64,000 nt of DNA from assembly GCF_000213575.1 (NCBI RefSeq), contig NZ_GL892004.1:496001-560000 (forward strand), in the 5' to 3' direction. The DNA comes from Dysgonomonas mossii DSM 22836 (lineage in GTDB: Bacteria > Bacteroidota > Bacteroidia > Bacteroidales > Dysgonomonadaceae). Position numbers and translations under genes: made by a program. The notes below the pieces were generated by a model. The model saw nothing but the letters and a program-made list of their open reading frames with translations. It ran no database searches and was not told the DNA's origin. The number at the start of each line of letters is the position of its first letter. The stretch's first letter is position 1. Below are positions 57,530 through 64,000 of the stretch, one piece after another.

Positions 57530-58423
57530 ATGTCTGATAAGCATCAGTATAAAACGATATCACTATTTACTACAGGAGTCATTACTACGATTAGTATAAC
57601 TCTTGTTCTTTTTCTTTTGGGTTTGACCTTTTTGGTAGGGTTTACTGCTAAAGGGATCGGTTCGTATCTGAAAGAGAATATGGGTATATCGATAGAGCTT
57701 GCAGAAAATGTAGATGATGCTTCTATCACGAAGATACAGAAAAACTTGAATGCAAATCCGTATGTTAAGTCTGTTGTGTATATCAGCAAAGATGAGGCGA
57801 AAAAACAACTGGTAGAAGATCTAGGTCGAGATCCCGAAGAGGTGTTAGGATATAATCCTGCTCATGCCTATTTTGATGTGTTTATAAAGTCTGACTATGT
57901 CAATCCCGACAGCATAAAAAAAGTAGAAGCAAGTCTTAAGGTTCATAATCTAAAAGGAGCTCAGATAGTAAATAATATCGTTTATAATGAAAGTGATATT
58001 ATAAATGCAAACTCTAAGCTTTCTTTAATTGGAACTATATTGGCTATACTGGCTGTGATACTTGTACTCATATCCTTTACGCTGATACGAAGCATTATTC
58101 AGCTGAATATATATTCAAAAAGATTTTTGATAAATACAATGCGATTGGTGGGTGCCACAAACTCTTTTATCAGATGGCCTTTTATGTGGCGTATGATAAT
58201 TAGTGGTGTTGTTGCTGCTATCTTTGCCAATTTAGCTATTACGGGAGTAATATATTATATTACAAGCATAATTCCTGATATGCTGTCTATTGTGAAAATG
58301 TACGAATTGTTGATTGTATACGGGCTTGTCCTTATCTTTGGCATACTTATAGCGGCCTTTGCCACAGCATTTTCAGTGAATAGGTATTTAAGAATGACTA
58401 CAAATAAACTTTATCACGTTTAA
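57530..58423 (+). CDS. ftsX: Cell division protein FtsX
   Basis: 297 residues from the ATG at 57530. Four membrane helices (near 14-40, 170-195, 218-240 and 260-285) with a large periplasmic loop between the first two. With the ATPase FtsE it controls septal peptidoglycan hydrolases. ftsE is not adjacent here. It is five bases before the DUF3098 gene. Confidence 0.94.
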   Translation: MSDKHQYKTISLFTTGVITTISITLVLFLLGLTFLVGFTAKGIGSYLKENMGISIELAENVDDASITKIQKNLNANPYVKSVVYISKDEAKKQLVEDLGRDPEEVLGYNPAHAYFDVFIKSDYVNPDSIKKVEASLKVHNLKGAQIVNNIVYNESDIINANSKLSLIGTILAILAVILVLISFTLIRSIIQLNIYSKRFLINTMRLVGATNSFIRWPFMWRMIISGVVAAIFANLAITGVIYYITSIIPDMLSIVKMYELLIVYGLVLIFGILIAAFATAFSVNRYLRMTTNKLYHV

Positions 58424-58428
58424 AACAT

Positions 58429-58686
58429 ATGGATAAGAAAGATTTTGCTTTTGGCAAGCTAAATTACATCATTTGTGCTGTGTCGGTCGTAATTATTATA
58501 GTTGGGTTTATCCTGATGACAGGGCCATCTTCCAGCATTGAAGGCGGATTTGAACCGGACATCTTTAGTGCCAAGAGAATCGTTGTGGCTCCAATGGTTT
58601 GTCTTGCAGGGTTCTTACTGATGATTGTCGGAATACTGTATCCTCGTCGTAAGAGTTTAGCAGAAGATAATAAAGAACACAACTGA
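58429..58686 (+). CDS. DUF3098 membrane protein
   Basis: 85 residues, two membrane helices (about 12-32 and 52-72) with the DUF3098 core FEPDIFSAKRIVVAPMVCLAG. It is found beside ftsX and uppP in many Bacteroidota, so a role in division or envelope synthesis is likely, but unknown. Confidence 0.88.
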   Translation: MDKKDFAFGKLNYIICAVSVVIIIVGFILMTGPSSSIEGGFEPDIFSAKRIVVAPMVCLAGFLLMIVGILYPRRKSLAEDNKEHN

Positions 58687-58711
58687 TTAATTACAAAACT
58701 TATAAATAACG

Positions 58712-59581
58712 ATGAGTATTTTTGAGGCAATTATAATTGCTATTGTAGAAGGACTTACCGAGTTTCTTCCTGTATCGTCAACCGGGCATATGATTATTGC
58801 TCAAAGTCTTTTAGGGATCGAAAGTAGCGAATTTGTAAAGGCTTTCACTGTCATTATACAATTTGGTGCGATTTTGTCTGTGATTGTTCTATACTGGAAC
58901 CGTTTTTTTCGCTTTAGAAATGATAGACTAAGAGCCGATTTTAAAAACATATTCAGCTATTTGTTTTATAAATTAGAGTTCTATTGGAAGTTGCTGATCG
59001 GTTTTGTTCCGGCTGCTTTTTTAGGATTGATATTTAGTGATAAAATAGATGAATTGCTCGAAAGTGTAACAGTTGTAGCTATCATGTTGGTGCTTGGCGG
59101 TATTGTGATGCTCTTTGTAGATAAATGGTTTAATAAGCCGAAAGAAGACTCACAAGAAATAACATATAAGAATGCGTTTATAATTGGTTTTTTTCAGTGC
59201 ATAGCTATGATTCCCGGAGTGTCTCGTTCTATGGCTACCATCGTAGGGGGGATGAGTCAGGGCTTGAGTAGAAAAAATGCAGCAGAATTTTCCTTCTTCC
59301 TTGCAGTTCCTACAATGGCTGCTGCTACCGGATGGAAAGTGTATAAGCTGATAAAAGCACCCAATGGAGGAGCATTTGATTTTGATTTCAGCATATTATT
59401 GGATAATATGACTGTTCTTATAATAGGAAATGTAGTAGCGTTTATAGTAGCGCTGTTGGCTATCAAATTCTTTATAGGATTTGTAACCAAGTATGGATTT
59501 AAACTTTTTGGCTGGTATAGAATTGTAGTTGGAGGAATTATTCTAATCCTTATGCTGGCAGGACACGAATTAACAGTATAA
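58712..59581 (+). CDS. uppP: Undecaprenyl-diphosphate phosphatase
   Basis: 289 residues. [11 protein letters not shown] near 17-27 and [10 protein letters not shown] near 170 are the UppP active-site motifs. It recycles the undecaprenyl carrier for peptidoglycan synthesis. Its TAA shares one base with the truB ATG (TAATG). Confidence 0.96.
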   Translation: MSIFEAIIIAIVEGLTEFLPVSSTGHMIIAQSLLGIESSEFVKAFTVIIQFGAILSVIVLYWNRFFRFRNDRLRADFKNIFSYLFYKLEFYWKLLIGFVPAAFLGLIFSDKIDELLESVTVVAIMLVLGGIVMLFVDKWFNKPKEDSQEITYKNAFIIGFFQCIAMIPGVSRSMATIVGGMSQGLSRKNAAEFSFFLAVPTMAAATGWKVYKLIKAPNGGAFDFDFSILLDNMTVLIIGNVVAFIVALLAIKFFIGFVTKYGFKLFGWYRIVVGGIILILMLAGHELTV

Positions 59582-60276
59582 TGGATTTTATATCAGGAGA
59601 GGTCTTATATATAAATAAGCCACTAAATTGGACATCATTCACCCTTGTGCGCAAATTGAGAAACAAATTATGCCGCAAGCTGGGTATTAAGAAATTAAAA
59701 GTCGGCCATGCCGGCACTCTAGACCCGCTGGCTACGGGTGTTATGATCGTTTGTACAGGGAAAAAGACAAAGTTGATAGAATCCTTTCAATATCAGACTA
59801 AAGAATATATTGCAACGATAAAGATTGGAGAAACAACTCCTTCATTTGATTTGGAAACAGCTGTAGATGGCGTCTTCCCCGTAGAACATATAACTAAGGA
59901 GCTGGTTGAGGCTAAACTTAAAGATTTTATTGGAGAAATAGAGCAAGTGCCGCCAACATATTCAGCCTGTAAGGTGGATGGAAAAAGGGCATACGAGTTT
60001 GCGAGAGAAGGACAGGACGTAGAGTTGAAACCAAAGTTGTTGGTTATAGATGAAATCGAGCTTCTCAACTATTCCTTTCCCGAAATAAGAGTTAGAGTGG
60101 TATGTAGTAAGGGTACATACATCAGAGCTTTGGCTCGAGATATTGGAGTTGCGTTAGGCTCAGGTGCACATCTTACCGCACTGGAGCGAACACGAATAGG
60201 TGAGGTTACTCTTGATCAGTGTATTGAGGGAAGCCAGATAGAAGAATTTGTGGACGCACTAATTATTGATAAATAA
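59581..60276 (+). CDS. truB: tRNA pseudouridine55 synthase
   Basis: 231 residues. The catalytic Asp is in GHAGTLDPLATGVM near 40-50. It makes pseudouridine 55 in the T loop. It is slightly shorter than E. coli TruB, as in many Bacteroidota, lacking a full C-terminal PUA domain. Confidence 0.95.
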   Translation: MDFISGEVLYINKPLNWTSFTLVRKLRNKLCRKLGIKKLKVGHAGTLDPLATGVMIVCTGKKTKLIESFQYQTKEYIATIKIGETTPSFDLETAVDGVFPVEHITKELVEAKLKDFIGEIEQVPPTYSACKVDGKRAYEFAREGQDVELKPKLLVIDEIELLNYSFPEIRVRVVCSKGTYIRALARDIGVALGSGAHLTALERTRIGEVTLDQCIEGSQIEEFVDALIIDK

Positions 60277-60295
60277 TAAATTTAGATAAAGAAAC

Positions 60296-61345
60296 ATGAA
60301 ACTTTCTCAATTCAGATTTGATCTTCCAGAGGAATTGATCGCCACTCATCCTTCAAAGAACAGGGATGAGTCACGTTTGTTGGTTGTCAACCGTAAAACC
60401 GGGGGTATTGAACACAAAAGTTTTAAGGATATTATTGACTATTTCGACGATAAAGATGTTTTTGTTTTCAACGATACGAAAGTCTTTCCTGCCCGTTTAT
60501 ATGGAAATAAGGAGAAGACCGGGGCTACAATAGAGGTATTCTTGCTGCGTGAGTTAAACGAGGAATTCCATCTGTGGGATGTACTTGTTGATCCTGCGCG
60601 TAAAATACGTATAGGAAATAAATTGTATTTTGGTGACGATGACTCAATGGTTGCCGAAGTTATAGATAATACAACTTCGCGTGGACGTACGCTTCGTTTT
60701 TTGTATGATGGCCCATCCGAAGAGTTCAGAAAAGCACTTTATGCTCTTGGTGAAACTCCAATCCCTAAATACCTGAACAGAGGTGAAGAACCCGAAGATA
60801 AGGATCGCTATCAGACTATATTCGCTAAAAACGAAGGTGCTGTCGTAGCTCCTGCTGCCGGACTTCACTTTAGCCGTGAGTTAATGAAACGCTTAGAAAT
60901 TAAAGGTGTTCATTTCGCATATATAACTTTACACTCGGGCTTGGGTAATTATAGAGATATTGATGTAGAAGATCTTACCAAGCATAAAATGGACTCGGAG
61001 CAATTACTTATTACTCAGGAAGCGACAGAAATAGTAAACAAAGCAAAGGATGAAAGTCGTAGAGTGTGTGCTGTTGGTACTTCGGTAATGAGAGCTGTTG
61101 AAACAATAGTGAGTACAGATGGTTACCTGAAAACAAATCAAGGTTGGACGAATAAGTTTATTTTCCCTCCGTATGATTTTGGTATAGCCGACTCTATGGT
61201 TACTAATTTTCATTTGCCACAGTCTACATTGTTGATGATGACTGCAGCATTTGGCGGGTATGACCGTATAATGGATATATATGAAATCGCTGTAAAGGAA
61301 AAATATAAATTCGGAACTTACGGAGACGCAATGCTTATCATTTGA
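60296..61345 (+). CDS. queA: S-adenosylmethionine:tRNA ribosyltransferase-isomerase
   Basis: 349 residues. Starts [41 protein letters not shown] near 195 and [10 protein letters not shown] are conserved. It makes epoxyqueuosine in tRNA. Its stop overlaps folK by one base (TGATG). Confidence 0.97.
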   Translation: MKLSQFRFDLPEELIATHPSKNRDESRLLVVNRKTGGIEHKSFKDIIDYFDDKDVFVFNDTKVFPARLYGNKEKTGATIEVFLLRELNEEFHLWDVLVDPARKIRIGNKLYFGDDDSMVAEVIDNTTSRGRTLRFLYDGPSEEFRKALYALGETPIPKYLNRGEEPEDKDRYQTIFAKNEGAVVAPAAGLHFSRELMKRLEIKGVHFAYITLHSGLGNYRDIDVEDLTKHKMDSEQLLITQEATEIVNKAKDESRRVCAVGTSVMRAVETIVSTDGYLKTNQGWTNKFIFPPYDFGIADSMVTNFHLPQSTLLMMTAAFGGYDRIMDIYEIAVKEKYKFGTYGDAMLII

Positions 61346-61848
61346 TGATACTCGAAAAAGAAAAAAAGCGTAATGTTTATCTGGGACTTGGCTCCAACTT
61401 GGGAGACCGAGGAGAAAATCTGGATAATGCAATAGATTATATAGAAGAGCGGATTGGCGAGGTGATCGCCACTTCCGCTTTTTATATTACCGAGCCTGTC
61501 GGCTTTGAGTCTGCTAATCAGTTCTTGAATGCTGCATGCAAAGTGGAGACTAAACTTACTCCGGTTGAAGTATTGCAAGCCACTCAATGGATCGAGAAAA
61601 AGATGGGGAGAGATGTTAAATCTCAGGATCAGAGATATACCGATCGAATTATAGATATTGATGTATTGTTATACGAAGATGTAATTCTGGATTCTGCTGA
61701 TTTGAAATTACCGCACCCTCATATTCAAGAAAGGTCTTTTGTTTTATTTCCTCTAGCTGAGATTGCAGGGGAATACATGCATCCAATTCTTCATAAGACA
61801 ATCAATCAATTAAAGGATGCCATAGTGCCACCGACTTCCATAGCGTAA
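61345..61848 (+). CDS. folK: 6-hydroxymethyl-7,8-dihydropterin pyrophosphokinase
   Basis: 167 residues from the ATG at 61345; a TTG three bases earlier is not used. GLGSNLGDRGENL near 15 and DRIIDIDVLLY near 95 are the FolK motifs. It transfers pyrophosphate from ATP in folate synthesis. Last gene of the ftsX-folK run. Confidence 0.95.
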   Translation: MILEKEKKRNVYLGLGSNLGDRGENLDNAIDYIEERIGEVIATSAFYITEPVGFESANQFLNAACKVETKLTPVEVLQATQWIEKKMGRDVKSQDQRYTDRIIDIDVLLYEDVILDSADLKLPHPHIQERSFVLFPLAEIAGEYMHPILHKTINQLKDAIVPPTSIA

Positions 61849-61880
61849 TAAGGGATAGTATTATTGTATTGAAAATATAT

Positions 61881-61920
61881 AAATCAGCAGTTTTATTGTA
61901 AACTGTTGATTTTCTTTTTT
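61881..61920 (+). terminator. Intrinsic terminator after folK
   Basis: AAATCAGCAGTTT (61881-61893) pairs with AAACTGTTGATTT (61900-61912), with one G-U pair and loop TATTGT, followed by a T-rich tract. 33 bases after the folK stop. Confidence 0.85.
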
Positions 61921-61971
61921 TATGATTTCCTTATAAATTATGACTGAAGTCAAAATTCACTTGATGCCTGC

Positions 61972-63426
61972 CTATTGCTCATTTGTTGAATGAGAGAAAA
62001 ATGCGGGGAAGGTAACCGTACTCTCATTGTGATATCTATCTGATGCTGTTACTGTATAGTAATACCCAAAATCACCCTCTTTGATTGTAAAAGTATAGCT
62101 ATTTGTCCGTAGTCCTGTTGATAATATATTACCTGCATTGTTGGTGTCTATGGGTTCTTTATCTGATACATAAACTGTATACGTGTAATCACCATCTGCT
62201 GTCGGCGGATTCCATTTAATGTTTAGCTTGTTGTCTTTGTCTTTAAAGACTTGTAGATCAGTTGGGGAATTCGGTGCAATGTTGTTTAGCCATGTCAATG
62301 GCGGTAGCTTCGCCGGAGTAGGGTAGTAGGTGTGTATAGAATCTAAAACCCCTTTCAGATTGCTGAGAACATTCGCTGTTCTGAAATATGCTGCTCCGGG
62401 GATCTTTTTATCCCGAATGTATTGCATTTGGTTCGTAATATCTTGTAGCGGCCACTTTAATTCATCCATCTGATAAACACCCAATCCGGGAGCAATAAGC
62501 CGTCCGTTACTGTTTGCAATCCAGTCGTTAAGGAACGGATAGAAATAATGGTCACGGTAATACATCATTGGGAAAAGTAGGTCGTGTTTTCCACTTTTCA
62601 GCCAATGACCTGCATCCTGAAACACTGTTTCATAAGCTGTCCATCCATCGTTGGGTGAAACCTCCGGCAGAACTTTGTATCTGCCTAAAGGAGAGCTGCT
62701 TACTTGCACCCATTTTTTTAGAGCCTTTACCGTATCGTATGCTTCACTGATCAGCTTGTTGATATTTTCTCTACGCCAATCGTATAGATTCATCCCGTTT
62801 CCATATTTTCGGTAGGTATCGTCATCCGGAAATTTGCGGGAGTTGCTCGGATAGCGGATATAATCGAAATGAATGCCATCTACATCATAATTCTGAACGA
62901 TCTCCTTCACTATCGATACTATCAGATTGCGTGTTTCTGGCATTCCGGGGTCGAGATACCACCTTTCTCCTATAGCCTTATAATATGATGGTTTGTTTTG
63001 CACAACGGTGGCTTTTCTTCGCCTGCCTTTGCCTTTATATCGTACTGTGGCTTTGTCCATAGGGTAGGCTATAACCCATGCATGGCATTCCATCCCTCTC
63101 TTGTGACATTCTTCTATAGCGAAGGCCAACGGGTCGAAATTGTCTTCATGATTGAAATATGAGCTGAGAGGTTCTATCTTGGAGCGATAAAAAACATATC
63201 CTTGAGCTCTTGCCTGAAAGAGGACAGTGTTGAAATTCGCTTCCTGTAATTTATCCAGAATTTTTTTTAATTGTTCTTTCTGAGCCTTAACGCTGGTATG
63301 CTGGGTAGGCCAGTCGAGACCCCAGTTTGTTGTTAGCCAAACGGCACGTATTTCGGTGGCAGGAGCCTGAGAAAATATATATATAGGAAGTAATAAAAGT
63401 AGAAATAAGAGGTGGAAGGGTTTCAT
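61972..63426 (-). CDS. Glycoside hydrolase-like GHL10 family protein with C-terminal Fn3-like domain
   Basis: 484 residues with a signal peptide (to about residue 21). EIRAVWLTTNWGLDWP is the GHL10 (PF02638-like) start; GMECHAWVI and the acidic DGIHFDYIRYP near 185 belong to the TIM barrel. Residues 375-475 resemble a fibronectin type III module (PNSPTDLQVF). Probably a periplasmic or surface carbohydrase, substrate unknown. It is divergent/convergent with no near partner but lies two bases after the TldD/PmbA gene. Confidence 0.85.
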   Translation of the reverse strand: MKPFHLLFLLLLLPIYIFSQAPATEIRAVWLTTNWGLDWPTQHTSVKAQKEQLKKILDKLQEANFNTVLFQARAQGYVFYRSKIEPLSSYFNHEDNFDPLAFAIEECHKRGMECHAWVIAYPMDKATVRYKGKGRRRKATVVQNKPSYYKAIGERWYLDPGMPETRNLIVSIVKEIVQNYDVDGIHFDYIRYPSNSRKFPDDDTYRKYGNGMNLYDWRRENINKLISEAYDTVKALKKWVQVSSSPLGRYKVLPEVSPNDGWTAYETVFQDAGHWLKSGKHDLLFPMMYYRDHYFYPFLNDWIANSNGRLIAPGLGVYQMDELKWPLQDITNQMQYIRDKKIPGAAYFRTANVLSNLKGVLDSIHTYYPTPAKLPPLTWLNNIAPNSPTDLQVFKDKDNKLNIKWNPPTADGDYTYTVYVSDKEPIDTNNAGNILSTGLRTNSYTFTIKEGDFGYYYTVTASDRYHNESTVTFPAFFSHSTNEQ

Positions 63427-63429
63427 ATT

Positions 63430-64000
63430 CTATAATCCGCTAAAGTTTACATTGTTGAATAAAAGCGATGGAATGCGCCAAGAGGAAGTCTCGCGGGGAT
63501 CGTTTCCCGCTTCTGTAAGACTATCCCAAAGAGACAGCATATTTCCGGTTATGTTCATTTCTCCCAATGGAGTTGAAATCTTTCCGTTTTCGATCAAAAA
63601 GCCCTCTATGCCAAACGAAAAATCTCCGGTAGTAGGGTTGCTGTTACCTCCGTTGAAGTTGGTGACCCATATACCTTTCTGTACAGATGCCAAAATGGCA
63701 TCAAAGTTTCTTTCTCCCAAAGACATTTTAAGAATAGAAGGGGACGATATGGTAGGAGCTACTCCCATTTTCAGAGAATTGTATGTGTCTATGAAATAAT
63801 TTTGCAGCATACCTTTCTCTATAATCGTTCTATCCTTTGTCTCTACGCCTTCACCATCAAACCATCGGGCACCAAAGGAGCGTTTTAGATGTGGTGTATC
63901 GTAAAGGGTAAAGATGTCAGCCGTTATCTTTTCTCCCATTTTGTTCAATAGGAAAGAATTTTTCTGTTGAAGTGCTGTTCCGTACATTGCGCTGATAAGC
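63430..64000 (-). CDS. TldD/PmbA family protein, C-terminal part, cut by window edge
   Basis: At least 189 residues, open to the edge. Contains the TldD/PmbA C-terminal motifs (GARWFDGEGVETKD near the start, GVAPTISS, NGGNSNPTTGDFSFGIEG). These metalloproteases act on small peptides. The frame continues beyond base 64000, so the N-terminal half is missing. It lies upstream of the GHL10 gene by three bases. Confidence 0.85.
   Translation of the reverse strand, partial: LISAMYGTALQQKNSFLLNKMGEKITADIFTLYDTPHLKRSFGARWFDGEGVETKDRTIIEKGMLQNYFIDTYNSLKMGVAPTISSPSILKMSLGERNFDAILASVQKGIWVTNFNGGNSNPTTGDFSFGIEGFLIENGKISTPLGEMNITGNMLSLWDSLTEAGNDPRETSSWRIPSLLFNNVNFSGL

Noticed and set aside
1-64000. CRISPR arrays, tRNA or rRNA genes and intact insertion sequences
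   Set aside because: Gaps were read for repeats with regular spacers, cloverleaf-like sequence and transposase motifs; none was convincing.

Overview
The window is chromosomal DNA of a Bacteroidota bacterium, order Bacteroidales; a Dysgonomonas-like (Dysgonomonadaceae) genome is my best guess. This is inferred from gene content and moderate-to-low GC, not from any database search. The support is: SusC/CarboxypepD-type outer-membrane proteins with lumazine-style N-terminal repeats, a DUF3098 protein beside ftsX and uppP, the ftsK-lolA-trxB order, a zinc-free ribosomal protein S14, and many copies of the Bacteroidota promoter -7 element TAnnTTTG. There are no rRNA, tRNA or CRISPR loci, and no intact insertion sequence.

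Region 1 (1-8.9 kb) is the 3' half of the S10/spc/alpha ribosomal protein cluster: rplE (cut by the window edge), rpsN, rpsH, rplF, rplR, rpsE, rpmD, rplO, secY, map, infA, rpmJ, rpsM, rpsK, rpsD, rpoA, rplQ. It closes with a strong bidirectional terminator. Region 2 (9-20 kb) mixes cell-envelope and small-molecule genes. It holds a pbpC operon with a C_GCAxxG protein and a GNAT acetyltransferase, a flippase-like LPG-synthase TM protein, DUF2147, glycerate kinase, a secreted esterase, an orphan LuxR-type response regulator, a low-molecular-weight phosphatase, a hydroxyacid dehydrogenase, a HAD protein and tatA.

Region 3 (20-34 kb) has an outer-membrane barrel protein, a DUF5131 protein, ffh, trxB, a LolA-like protein, ftsK and two large TonB-type outer-membrane proteins. 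Region 4 (33.5-42.7 kb) has a secreted subtilase, xseA, a TlpA-like lipoprotein, a WG-repeat protein, xseB, ispD, an M20 deacylase and a KUP potassium transporter. Region 5 (42.8-50.4 kb) has a heterodimeric ABC exporter, an AraC regulator plus a frameshifted VOC gene enclosed by a 28-bp inverted repeat, and an HTH-cupin regulator with an acyl-CoA synthetase.

Region 6 (50.4-64 kb) has an S9 peptidase, prfB with its programmed +1 frameshift, coaA, a second VOC gene with a probable frameshift, galM, the conserved ftsX-DUF3098-uppP-truB-queA-folK run, a GHL10-type glycoside hydrolase and the C-terminal part of a TldD/PmbA protein.

Most of the window is core housekeeping. I found no convincing undescribed multi-gene system. 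The best leads are the inverted-repeat-bounded AraC/VOC cassette, the two VOC genes that each look broken at a homopolymer, a shared 20-nt intergenic repeat near 20.97 and 39.58 kb, and several structured gaps inside the ribosomal cluster.
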